37,947 bases of DNA from Betaproteobacteria bacterium (GCA_947458835.1 CANHBC010000010.1:1-37947), one strand, 5' to 3'. Positions 1-8,904 are shown, numbered from the stretch's first letter. Program-made: numbers and translations. Notes: a model not told the origin generated them from the sequence alone.

Positions 1-2
1 CC

Positions 3-1934
3 ATCAACATCCGCGGCGAGCGTTCGGTCACCTGCAAGGGCGACTTCGATCGCCATCCGTCGCTCGGCCCGCTGCCGCCCGGCGCGCCGCCGATCTGCGA
101 CGAGTTCCGCCACCAGCCCGATGCGCTGGAGCGGGCGGCCGAGCTCGATGCGCAGTACGGACGCAACCCTGACCTCGAAAAGATGCCGATGTACGGCGTG
201 GTGTTCTCGTTCAAGGATCCGTTCGACACGAAGGACATGCGTTCCACCGGCGGCGGCGATACGCGCTACGACATCGACGTGCCGGCGCGCGACCACGTGC
301 TGGTCGAGCAGCTGCGTGCCAAGGGTGCGATCATCTTCGCCAAGGCGGTATGCACCGAGTACAACGGCCGCGCGCACGATCCCGGTGGCCGGCACAAGCC
401 GGCGAAAGTGCTGCCCTCGACCATCGGCTACCAGCGCAGCACCTGGGGCGGCAATCCGTCCAACCCGTACGACACCACCCGCTCCGGCTCGCTCGGGTCC
501 AGCTCCGGCTCCGGCGTCTCGGTCAGTGCGAACCTGTGCATGGCCAGCCTGGGCGAGGAGACGCGCGCATCCTGCCGCGGTCCTTCGAACCACAACTCGG
601 TCGCCCTCATCCTGCCGCACAAGTCGATGATCGGATTCGATGGCGGTGCGATCGGCGTGGACATCTACGTCGACCGCACCGGTATCCTGTGCCGCACCCT
701 GGGTGATTGCGCGAAGGTGCTCGATGCGCTGAAGGACCCGGAGCGCGGGTACTACGATCCGCGCGACGAGTGGACGACCGTGCCGCGTTCGTCGGTCGTG
801 GCCGGTGGCTACGCGCGACATGCCCGCAGCGGGCGCGAGCCGGGTGCGCTGGCCGGCATGCGGCTGGGCGTGATCCGCGAATCGATGGTGTATCCGGCGG
901 GCTCGAAGAGCGAGCAGCCGATCGTCGACGCCGCCTGCGCGGAGATCAAGTCGGTGCTTGGCCGCCACCTGGGCGCGACGCTGGTGGAATCGGGCGACCC
1001 GCTGTGGACGCCCGACCCGGACTGCGAACGGATGACAGTCGACTTCCGTCGTGCACTCGCGCGCATGGTTCCGGTGCTGATGCCCGAGCTCCTGTTCCGG
1101 CTGGGCGCCGACGGCCTGCCGCTGTTCCGCGAGTTCGCCGAGTCGATCGTGCGCACCGAGTTCCAGCCCGGCAAGTTCTTCGGCTCCGGCTCGATGCAGC
1201 CGATCGACTACTTCGTGAACCTCGCCGAGGGCCTGGTGCAGGCGCCGTCGAACCTCGACCTGCCGACGGTGCAGCAGCAGGAGATGGCGATGGCTTTCCG
1301 CTTCCACCTGACCCAATACCTCGGCCGCCGCTCGGCCGACTGGAAGGCGCGCGGCTTCACCGAGTCGGTGGTGGACTTCCCGACGCTGAACGCGCGCACG
1401 AAGTTCTGGGGCGACGACCAGCGCGCCTGGTTCGCCAACTGGGAGGCCGTCGCCGACATGCGCAACCCGCTCGGACAGCGCCAGGGCATCAACGAGCGCA
1501 TCATGCTGCGCGAGCTGCTGCGCCGGGTCGACATGATGGTCATGTACGAGAACCGGCTCGACGCGCTGGTGCGGCTGCACTCGCCGTATCCGCCGGCGAA
1601 GATCGGCAGCGCCGGACAGCCAGGCGTCTGGCAGAACCTGCGGCCGGAATCGCTGAACGGTCCGAACGCTGGGCTGACCGAGGTGCTGGTGCCAGCCGGC
1701 TATGTCGATACGGTCTACGACCCCGAGTTCCGCCTCAGTGCCGACTGCCAGCGCTACGAAACGGTCCGCTCGGAGCGGGCGCAGAAGGTCGCCGCGCCGG
1801 GCCTGCCGTTCTCGCTGGTGTTCCGCTGCGAGCCGGGGCGGGAGGATGTCCTGCTGAAGGTGGCCTCGTCGTACGAGGCCGCCTCGAAGCGGCGGGTGTC
1901 GCCACCGGCGTTCCCGCCGCTGCCGCCGGCCTGA
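3..1934 (+). CDS. Amidase signature family protein (5' end truncated by window edge)
   Basis: Frame is open from the window start (INIRGERSVTCKGDF...) into the 183..1934 ORF. Contains MYGVVFSFKDPFDTKDM (catalytic Lys region) and GSLGSSSGSGVSVSANLCMASLGEETRASCRGPS (Ser-rich amidase signature, divergent). Confidence 0.88.
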   Translation: MNIRGERSVTCKGDFDRHPSLGPLPPGAPPICDEFRHQPDALERAAELDAQYGRNPDLEKMPMYGVVFSFKDPFDTKDMRSTGGGDTRYDIDVPARDHVLVEQLRAKGAIIFAKAVCTEYNGRAHDPGGRHKPAKVLPSTIGYQRSTWGGNPSNPYDTTRSGSLGSSSGSGVSVSANLCMASLGEETRASCRGPSNHNSVALILPHKSMIGFDGGAIGVDIYVDRTGILCRTLGDCAKVLDALKDPERGYYDPRDEWTTVPRSSVVAGGYARHARSGREPGALAGMRLGVIRESMVYPAGSKSEQPIVDAACAEIKSVLGRHLGATLVESGDPLWTPDPDCERMTVDFRRALARMVPVLMPELLFRLGADGLPLFREFAESIVRTEFQPGKFFGSGSMQPIDYFVNLAEGLVQAPSNLDLPTVQQQEMAMAFRFHLTQYLGRRSADWKARGFTESVVDFPTLNARTKFWGDDQRAWFANWEAVADMRNPLGQRQGINERIMLRELLRRVDMMVMYENRLDALVRLHSPYPPAKIGSAGQPGVWQNLRPESLNGPNAGLTEVLVPAGYVDTVYDPEFRLSADCQRYETVRSERAQKVAAPGLPFSLVFRCEPGREDVLLKVASSYEAASKRRVSPPAFPPLPPA

Positions 1935-1950
1935 CCGGCCCGGGGGCCGG
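1935..1950. terminator. Possible bidirectional hairpin between convergent amidase and Bug genes
   Basis: Perfect inverted repeat CCGGCCC-gg-GGGCCGG between two convergent stop codons. The loop is very short and there is no U-tract. Confidence 0.25.
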
Positions 1951-1980
1951 GCAGGGTCAGCTTACGGGGCGGTTCGAGGA

Positions 1981-2976
1981 TTACTCGAACTTGCCCTTGC
2001 GGATGATCGGCCCCCAGCGCTTCTCTTCCTCGCGCACGAAGCGGGTGAACTCCTCCGGCGAACTCGGCGCCGCTTCGATGCCGCGGTCCTTCAGCTGCTG
2101 GCGCACGTCGGCCGTATTGAGCGCGGCTACCATGTCCTTGCTGAAGCGGGCGATCGCGGCCTTCGGCGTCTTCGCCGGCGCGATCAGGCCGTACCAGTTC
2201 GTGGCCTGGTAGCCGGGCACGCCCGCTTCCGCGACCGTGGGCACGTCCGGCAACGCCTCGGCGCGCCTGGCCCCGGTGACCGCCAGCGCGCGCGCCTTGC
2301 CAGCCTGCACCTGGGGCACGGCGGTCGAGATGACCGCGGTGAACATCGGCACCTGGCCGCCGATCAGATCGGTCAGCGCAGGGCCGCCACCCTTGTAGGG
2401 AACGTGGCTCAGCGTGGTGCCGGTCATCGTCTCGAACAGGACGGTCGCAAGGTGGCCGGGACTGCCCACGCCGGAGGTCGCGTAGTTGATCGTGCCCGGC
2501 CTGGCCTTCGCGAGCGCGATCAGGTCCTTCAGCGACTTCGCCTGCACCGACGGATGCACGATCATGATGTTCTGCAGCGTGACCATCATGCCGATCGGCT
2601 CGAAGCTCTTGTACGGGTCGTAGGGCACCTTCTGGATCGCCGGGCTGATCACCAGGTTGCCGATGTGGCCGAACGCCACGCTGTGCCCGTCGGCATCGCT
2701 GCGCGACAGGATCTCCAGCGAGATCACGCCGTTGGCGCCGGGGCGGTTGTCGACCACCAGTTGCTGGCCGAAGGCGTCCTGCAGCTTCGGCTGCAGGATG
2801 CGCGCGACCAGGTCGGTCGCACCGCCCGGCGGGAAGCCGACGATCATCCGCACCGGGCGTGACGGGAAGGACTGTGCCGACGCTGGCACTACGGTGAGGA
2901 GCGCGAGCGCGGCCGCGCCCAGTGCGGCCGGGGCGGTTGGCCGCGGGGGACGGGCGGCGAGGAGGGGCGATTGCAT
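1981..2976 (-). CDS. Bug/TctC family tripartite tricarboxylate transporter substrate-binding protein
   Basis: Signal peptide then SFPSRPVRMIVGFPPGGATDLVARILQPKLQDAFGQQLVVDNRPGANG...; typical Bug core motifs, including YATSGVGSPGHLA and HVPYKGGGPALTDLIGGQV. Confidence 0.95.
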   Translation of the reverse strand: MQSPLLAARPPRPTAPAALGAAALALLTVVPASAQSFPSRPVRMIVGFPPGGATDLVARILQPKLQDAFGQQLVVDNRPGANGVISLEILSRSDADGHSVAFGHIGNLVISPAIQKVPYDPYKSFEPIGMMVTLQNIMIVHPSVQAKSLKDLIALAKARPGTINYATSGVGSPGHLATVLFETMTGTTLSHVPYKGGGPALTDLIGGQVPMFTAVISTAVPQVQAGKARALAVTGARRAEALPDVPTVAEAGVPGYQATNWYGLIAPAKTPKAAIARFSKDMVAALNTADVRQQLKDRGIEAAPSSPEEFTRFVREEEKRWGPIIRKGKFE

Positions 2977-3102
2977 GGCGTCTCCGGTGTCAGGAATGGA
3001 TATTGCCGAGCATAGCCCGAAGCCTCCCGTGTCGCAGGTACGACCGGCGCGTCGACACCGTTGCCCGTGCGCGGGTGATCCCGCGCTGGCGAGCTGCCCG
3101 GT

Positions 3103-4077
3103 TCAGTCGACCAGCACGATCCCGGCACGCCGGATCGCAGCGCCCAGCCGGTTGCGCTCCTCGGCCATGAACCGGCCGAACTGCTCCGCCGTGCCCCCGC
3201 GCAGGACGGCTCCCTGCTGGGTCAGTCGTTCGCGCAGTTCGGGCAGGCGCAGCACGGCCTGCAGTTCCTGGTTGAGCCGCTGCACCAGCGGCTGTGGCGT
3301 CCTCGCCGGTACCACCATGCCCCACCACTGCGTGATGGCGTAGCCGGGCAGCACCTCGGCCACCGGCGGCAGGTCGGGGAGCAGCGGGTCGCGCTGAAGG
3401 CCCGTGGTCGCAATCAGTCGCACGCGTCCGCCCGCCACGTGCGGGACGGCCGCGATCGGCGAAGTGATGATCAGGTGGACCTGGCCGGCGAGCACATCGG
3501 CCAGCGCCGGACCGGCACCCTTGTACGGTACGTGCGACATCTTCACGCCGGCCGCCAGGTTCATCATCTCGCCCGCCAGATGGGCGGGTGTCCCGGTGCC
3601 CGCCGATGCGTAGAGCAGCGGCCGCGACTTCGCGAGTTGCACCAGGTCGGCGACCGTCTTCACCGGCAGCGCACCATGGATCGCCACCACGTTCGCCGCC
3701 GAAGCCAGCAGTCCGACCGGCGCGAAGTCGCGCTCGACATCGAAGGGCAGCCGGTTGCGCATCGCGGGCAGCATCGCGAACACCGTGGTCGATGCGAGCA
3801 GCGCGGTGTGGCCATCCGGGGCAGCCTGTGCGGCGATCTCCGCGCCGATGATTCCGCTCGCCCCGGCTCGGTTGTCGACGACCACCTGCTGGCCGATGCG
3901 TTCGGCGAGCGCCTGCGCGACCGCACGACCGATGATGTCGGGCGCGCCGCCCGGCGCGGAATTCACGATGAAGCGCACCGGCCGTACCGGCCACGGCTGC
4001 TCCGCCGCGGGTGCGGGGGCGGCTACGACCAGCCCCAGCAGCGTGGCCGCCGTACCCCGGGCGACGGATGCATGCAT
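3103..4077 (-). CDS. Bug/TctC family substrate-binding protein
   Basis: Start set at MHASVARGTAATLLGLVVAAPAPAAEQPWPVRPVRFIVNSAPGGAPDIIGRAVAQ (signal peptide). Contains HVPYKGAGPALADVLAGQV. Confidence 0.93.
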   Translation of the reverse strand: MHASVARGTAATLLGLVVAAPAPAAEQPWPVRPVRFIVNSAPGGAPDIIGRAVAQALAERIGQQVVVDNRAGASGIIGAEIAAQAAPDGHTALLASTTVFAMLPAMRNRLPFDVERDFAPVGLLASAANVVAIHGALPVKTVADLVQLAKSRPLLYASAGTGTPAHLAGEMMNLAAGVKMSHVPYKGAGPALADVLAGQVHLIITSPIAAVPHVAGGRVRLIATTGLQRDPLLPDLPPVAEVLPGYAITQWWGMVVPARTPQPLVQRLNQELQAVLRLPELRERLTQQGAVLRGGTAEQFGRFMAEERNRLGAAIRRAGIVLVD

Positions 4078-4091
4078 GGCGGGATTTCCGT

Positions 4092-5573
4092 TCAGGTCTT
4101 TGCGAAGTACCGTGGCTGGACACCGGGCGGCGGCGTATAGCGGAAGGTGCCGAGCCCGAGGATGGCCTCGGCCCCGCCATGGCGGTCGATGTACACCTGC
4201 TGGTCTGCGCGGGCCAGTGCATCGGCCGCCTGCGGATCGACGATCTTCATCAGGGCGGCCAGGCACTCGGCCCGCACGCCTGCGTGGGCCGGATCGCTGG
4301 CGAGGTCGACCGTCTCCTCCGGATCGGCCTCGAGGTCGAACAGCATCGGCGGCGGAACGAAGTCGCGGAACGCCGCGTAGTGGATGTACTTGTAGCGGCC
4401 GTGCCGGATCATGAACGAGCCCGAGGGAGACGCGGCCGCGTGATACTCGGACAGCACCGTGCGCTGCGGCCGTGCACCGTTGGCCATCGCGATCAGCGAA
4501 TGTCCGGGCAGGTCGGCGTCGTCCGGATGGGCCGGCACGCCCAGCGAATCGAGCGTGGTCTGGAACACGTCGACCAGCGACACCGGCGCATCGATGCGCG
4601 CCCCTTGCGGGACGCCGGGGCCGGCGAGCAGCATCGGGATGCCGGCCGACTCCTCATACATGGTCGACTTGCCCCAGAGGCCGCGGGCGCCCAGGTTGTC
4701 GCCGTGGTCCGACGAGTAGAGCACCCGCGTGTTCGACCACAGCCCGAGATCCTCGACCGTACCGAGGATCTGGCCGACGTTGTCGTCGAGGAAGCTGGTC
4801 AGGCCGAAGTAGCCGGCGAGCGCCCGGCGCACCATGTCGTCGTCGGTGAAACCCTCGTCGAAGCACATCGACCAGCGCTGCCGGTCGATGAACGGATGCC
4901 GTGGCCGCGCCTCCTTCGCATAGAGCTTCGGCCAGGGCAGCGAATCCGGCGGATACAGGTCGTAGAACGCCTGCGGGGCGATCAGCGGGAAATGCGGCGC
5001 GACGAACCCGACATAGAGCACCCACGGACGGTCCCGGTGCTTGGGGGCTTCCTCGCGCAGCCACCGGCGGGTCGCGGTGACGATGTCGCGGTCGTAGCGG
5101 GTGTAGTCGGATTCGCCCGGGCCAGCCTCGGGCCCGAGCTTCATCGCGCCCACGCGCTTCGGCAGTTCGTCGCGGATGAGTCCCAGCAGGTCGCCGACCC
5201 CGTTGACGATGTGCATCGGCAGGATCTCTTCGTCGAACCCGTTGCGGCGTGGGTCGGAGTCCTGATAGTGCAGCTTGCCGATCGACACCGTGCGGTGGCC
5301 GGCCGCCATGGTGCGATGGCCCCAGCTCGGCGGCGAGCCCTCGTAGGCGATCGCGTTGTCCCAGCAACGATGCTCGTGCACGTGGCGGCCGGTGGCGAGG
5401 CTGGCCCGGCCCGGCACGCAGATCGGGCAGTTCGTGTAGGCGCTCGCGAAGCGCGTGCCGCGGGCCGCGAGGCGATCCAGATTGGGTGTCTGCACGATCG
5501 GGTGGCCGGCGTACCCGGCCACCTTCGGGTTGTGCTCGTCGGACAGGATGACGATCAGGTTCGTCGGTTGCAT
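4092..5573 (-). CDS. Sulfatase (arylsulfatase/choline-sulfatase-like, FGly type)
   Basis: Start set at MQPTNLIVILSDEHNPKVAGYAGHPIVQTPNLDRLAARGTRF. CVPGRASLATGR fits the CxPxR formylglycine motif. Later YSSDHGDNLGARGLWGKSTMYEES. Confidence 0.93.
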   Translation of the reverse strand: MQPTNLIVILSDEHNPKVAGYAGHPIVQTPNLDRLAARGTRFASAYTNCPICVPGRASLATGRHVHEHRCWDNAIAYEGSPPSWGHRTMAAGHRTVSIGKLHYQDSDPRRNGFDEEILPMHIVNGVGDLLGLIRDELPKRVGAMKLGPEAGPGESDYTRYDRDIVTATRRWLREEAPKHRDRPWVLYVGFVAPHFPLIAPQAFYDLYPPDSLPWPKLYAKEARPRHPFIDRQRWSMCFDEGFTDDDMVRRALAGYFGLTSFLDDNVGQILGTVEDLGLWSNTRVLYSSDHGDNLGARGLWGKSTMYEESAGIPMLLAGPGVPQGARIDAPVSLVDVFQTTLDSLGVPAHPDDADLPGHSLIAMANGARPQRTVLSEYHAAASPSGSFMIRHGRYKYIHYAAFRDFVPPPMLFDLEADPEETVDLASDPAHAGVRAECLAALMKIVDPQAADALARADQQVYIDRHGGAEAILGLGTFRYTPPPGVQPRYFAKT

Positions 5574-5669
5574 GTGCAGCTCCTCCGGGGCACGACTCGG
5601 GTGGCCGCGCACTTGAATGCTGCCGGCATTCTAGCGGGATCGCGTGCGTGCCGGACCGGCGCCACATAC

Positions 5670-5840
5670 TGGAATCGCGCGATCGTCGCCGCGCTTGCGA
5701 TGCCGGAGGTTCGCAGCCGCCTGGCGGCCGAGGCTGGAGAGCCGGTCGGCATGACACCCGCTCAGGCCGGCGCGTTTCATCTCGAGGTAGTCACCCGCTG
5801 GGGCGAGCGGATGCAGCAATCCGGCATCAGACCCGAGTGA
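5670..5840 (+). pseudogene. Truncated 3' remnant of a Bug/TctC receptor gene
   Basis: In-frame WNRAIVAALAMPEVRSRLAAEAGEPVGMTPAQAGAFHLEVVTRWGERMQQSGIRPE* matches the C-terminal pattern of Bug proteins. No Bug N-terminus lies upstream; the opposite-strand sulfatase starts at 5573. Confidence 0.75.
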
Positions 5841-6043
5841 TCTTCCGGGAGTGCGACCGAAGCCGGACGACCGACGACAGCCCGGTGCACGGAGCGCCGA
5901 TGCGCAGCGTGGTTTCCTGATGGGTGGGGTCCGTGTCGATCAAGCGGGCAAGCGCGATCCGCTTCCACCGGGGGCATGCGTATCCCGCCCTCCAGGTGCC
6001 GGCATGGAACTCACGTGGACGGACGCCGAGCGGTGGCATCCGC

Positions 6044-7021
6044 TCACGGCGCGAGTCTTGCCGCCTTCACGACCCGGGTCCACCGCTCGATATCCTCGCG
6101 AATGATGCGGTCAAAGGCCTCGGGAGTGCCCACCTGCGGCTCCAGGCCCATTCCGGCGAAACGCTCCTTGACGTCGGGTGACGCGACGGTCGCGTGCAGG
6201 TCGCGGGCGATCCGCGCTATCAGCGGGCGCGGCGTGCCGGCGGGCGCAGAAATGCCGAACCAGATGTTGACATCGTAGCCCTTCATTCCCTGCTCGCTGG
6301 TGGTCGGGACGTCGGGGAACACGTCGAGCCGCCGGTTGCCCGCGACGGCGAGTGCCTTGATCTTGCCCGCGCGGATCATCCCCTGCGCGGTGACCGGCGT
6401 GGTGAAGATGATGCTCACCTGCCCTGCGATCATGTCGGTGATCGCAGGTGCGGCACCCTTGTACGGCACGTGCAGGATGTCGGTGCCCGAGAGCATCTTG
6501 AAGTACTCGAGCGCGAGGTGGCTGCTGCCGCCCGCGCCCGAAGATCCGCCCGTAAGCTGGCCCGGTCTCGCCTTGGCGATCGCAATCAGCTCTTTCATGC
6601 TCGCCGCGGGGAACGTCGCGCTGGTCAGCAACATGATCGGCGACCAGCCGAGCAGCGTCACCGAGGCGAAGTCTTCCGGGCGGTAAGGCGTCTTCGCGCG
6701 CAGCGCGAAGTTGATGGCATTGGAGCCCGGGTTGGTCATCAGCAGCGTGTAGCCATCCGGATTGGACCGTGCGACGATTTCGGCGCCAACGAGGCCACCC
6801 GCGCCGCTGCGGTTGTCGATCACGACCTGCTGTCCCCAGGCCTCTGACAGCTTCTGCCCGAGGAGCCGCGCGACGACGTCGTTCGATGCGCCCGGCGGAT
6901 ACGGGACGACAAGCCGCACGGCCCGTACCGGAAAGTCGCTGGCCTTCGGCTGGGCATGCGCGGGAGCGCCAGGCAGCATGGCGGAAAGCAGCACGGTGGC
7001 CACCGCGGATTGAACCCTCAT
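6044..7021 (-). CDS. Bug/TctC family substrate-binding protein
   Basis: Start set at MRVQSAVATVLLSAMLPGAPAHAQPKASDFPVRAVRLVVPYPPGASNDVVARLLGQKL. Contains HVPYKGAAPAITDMIAGQVSIIFTTPVTA. Confidence 0.95.
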   Translation of the reverse strand: MRVQSAVATVLLSAMLPGAPAHAQPKASDFPVRAVRLVVPYPPGASNDVVARLLGQKLSEAWGQQVVIDNRSGAGGLVGAEIVARSNPDGYTLLMTNPGSNAINFALRAKTPYRPEDFASVTLLGWSPIMLLTSATFPAASMKELIAIAKARPGQLTGGSSGAGGSSHLALEYFKMLSGTDILHVPYKGAAPAITDMIAGQVSIIFTTPVTAQGMIRAGKIKALAVAGNRRLDVFPDVPTTSEQGMKGYDVNIWFGISAPAGTPRPLIARIARDLHATVASPDVKERFAGMGLEPQVGTPEAFDRIIREDIERWTRVVKAARLAP

Positions 7022-7169
7022 GTTCCCCTCCTCCGTGTGCGCTCGGAGCGTCCAGAGCATCACCAGAAACAGCGATCCGGTTTCTTCGACCGGCACACAT
7101 GATAGACGTGGAAACGGCAGGCTGTCCCGCAGGCCGCCTCGGGTGGCGTGAACGGGAACGCGAGGTGGC

Positions 7170-7262
7170 CGCCGACCGGGGCGGGAGTGTGTTGTGTTGC
7201 GCGTCGTCTCTTTCTACGAAGCGGCCTGGAGGCGGCGGATTCCGTCCCCGGCGTTCCCGCCG
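7170..7262 (+). pseudogene. 3' remnant of an amidase gene, related to the amidase at 3..1934
   Basis: Translated frame RRPGRECVVLRVVSFYEAAWRRRIPSPAFPP aligns with the amidase C-terminus CEPGREDVLLKVASSYEAASKRRVSPPAFPP (about 19/31 identical by eye). Exact shared 15-mer ccggcgttcccgccg. Confidence 0.72.
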
Positions 7263-7897
7263 CGGGCATTCGCGCGCGCCGCTGCACCGAGACCGGCCAG
7301 GCCGGACATCAGCAGCAGGAGCGGCGCCGGGAGCGGGACTACCGGCGTCGGTGCGGCAAAGATCGCGTCGAACACGACCGGTCTGTAGCCGGACGCGTCG
7401 GGTGGCACGGAGGCAAACTCGACGATGCGCATTGCCGCACCCCAGCCCTTCGCGTTGTCGAACGTGAAATCCGACAGGGTGAGGCCGGGACGCGATAGGC
7501 TGAACTGGAACTGCGGCACCGCGAACGGCCCCGGGAACGGGACGACGTTGAAGGTGAATTCGCCGAAGCCGCCGACGTCTCCCAGGTTAAGGATGTAGCC
7601 AGGTACGCTGAACACCAGGGGCTGTCCGTGTGTGACGTTGAACCACACCCCGGCGACGGCGAAATTCTGCTGGGTCGATGGCCGGTTGAGCAGGTCACCA
7701 ACGGTAGCCGAGAAGAGCACGCTGTCCGCGCCGGTTTCGGTCAAGGTGAGCGAGCCGTAACGGTAGAACTCCGGCAGCAGGGGGGCGTTCGCCGTACCCA
7801 TCACGTAACTCACGCTGTTCGCTGCAGCGAGGCTGGACGCGAAACCCGCCATCGCGACGCACAGGCAACCGGTCAATCGGACGACGGACTGCATCAT
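7214..7897 (-). CDS. VPLPA-CTERM (PEP-CTERM-like) sorting-domain secreted protein
   Basis: N-terminal signal MMQSVVRLTGCLCVAMAGFASSLAAANSVSYV. C-terminal VPLPAPLLLLMSGLAGLGAAARANARGG is a tripartite sorting signal. The last ~15 residues lie antisense to the amidase remnant. Confidence 0.8.
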   Translation of the reverse strand: MMQSVVRLTGCLCVAMAGFASSLAAANSVSYVMGTANAPLLPEFYRYGSLTLTETGADSVLFSATVGDLLNRPSTQQNFAVAGVWFNVTHGQPLVFSVPGYILNLGDVGGFGEFTFNVVPFPGPFAVPQFQFSLSRPGLTLSDFTFDNAKGWGAAMRIVEFASVPPDASGYRPVVFDAIFAAPTPVVPLPAPLLLLMSGLAGLGAAARANARGGNAGDGIRRLQAAS

Positions 7898-7993
7898 GGC
7901 ACTCTCCCGATGGTCGGAACATGAGACCGGATGATTGGCCACTCGGCGCCCTGGCGTGTTGACGTGGATCAACCATACAGCGTCGAATAGCAG

Positions 7994-8647
7994 GTGAGCG
8001 ACCGCACGGCAGGCGGGCTTGATCGATGCTTTGCCCTGTCGATCGTGGGCGCCATCGTCGCTGCATTGACCGGCTCCGCCGCTGCCGCCACCGTCACTAC
8101 TGACGCGGTCGGCACCGGCTTCGGTGGCACTAGCCTGATGTTGAACAGTTCATCGGGCGCCGCCGCCACGCTGTCATACGTTGCCGCGCCGACTACCGCC
8201 ACCGGCACCCCCTCGAATGTGAAGTACGGAATCTTCACGCTCGCGTGCCCGGGCTGCTCCCTCCAGGAACTGGGCACCGGCGCCACGCTCAATGCGTTCA
8301 CTTTCGACCTGCTCGTTCAGGACATCAACGAAGGCGGAACGGGCAAGTTCGTCGGATCATCCGCCAGCGGGACGATCTTCAGCGATGTCAGCCCGATCAT
8401 CCTCAACTGGGCGCCGACGTCCATCGGGCCGGGCGCGAACGGCGCTTTGCGCGTTACCTTTGGCATGTCCATCTTCAGCCTGGACGGGTTCACTGGCATC
8501 GTCGCGCCAAACTCGGGGGCAGTGCTCGGACAGACGACGGTCTAGGGTGTGGTCATTGAGAACATTCCGGTGCCTGGCAGTGCGCTGATTACTGCCAGCG
8601 GGCTGGCGCTGTTCGGCCTGCTGCGCAAGAAAGGTCGCAGCGCGTAG
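7994..8647 (+). pseudogene. PEP-CTERM-type secreted protein interrupted by an in-frame amber codon (TAG at 8543-8545)
   Basis: ORF 7994..8545 has signal peptide CFALSIVGAIVAALTGSAAAATV but no sorting tail. Same-frame continuation after TAG reads GVVIENIPVPGSALITASGLALFGLLRKKGRSA*, a complete sorting tail (PxPGS, hydrophobic helix, basic end). Start codon (GTG) uncertain. Confidence 0.72.
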
Positions 8648-8904
8648 CAGCAGGAACGATTGTCCGCGGGCTGTACGCCCGTGGCCATGTCGCTTCGGCC
8701 CTCGACCTCACCGACTTCTGAGACCCGCATCACATGATGGTCATCGAAGCTGCAGGCCGTCGCCGATGAATCGAGCGCTCCCCGTGCCTGGGCGCAGCCT
8801 CTGCCTCGCACCGTAGCGGCACCGCGGGCCGCCTCCGGTGCCCGACGGCGCGGTCCCGCGCGCTGCCTTACACTCGCGGCCACACACCACGGACGGGCAC
8901 CGAG

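Noticed and set aside
4011-5840. 609-aa + strand ORF antisense to the sulfatase
   Set aside because: High-GC shadow ORF: Arg/His/Val-rich translation without family motifs, opposite a clear sulfatase. Only its last ~56 codons (5670-5840) are meaningful, as the Bug remnant.
8665-8683. Short hairpin (cgggc-tgtac-gcccg) after the PEP-CTERM pseudogene as a terminator
   Set aside because: Only 5-6 bp and no U-tract; such stems are expected by chance at this GC content.
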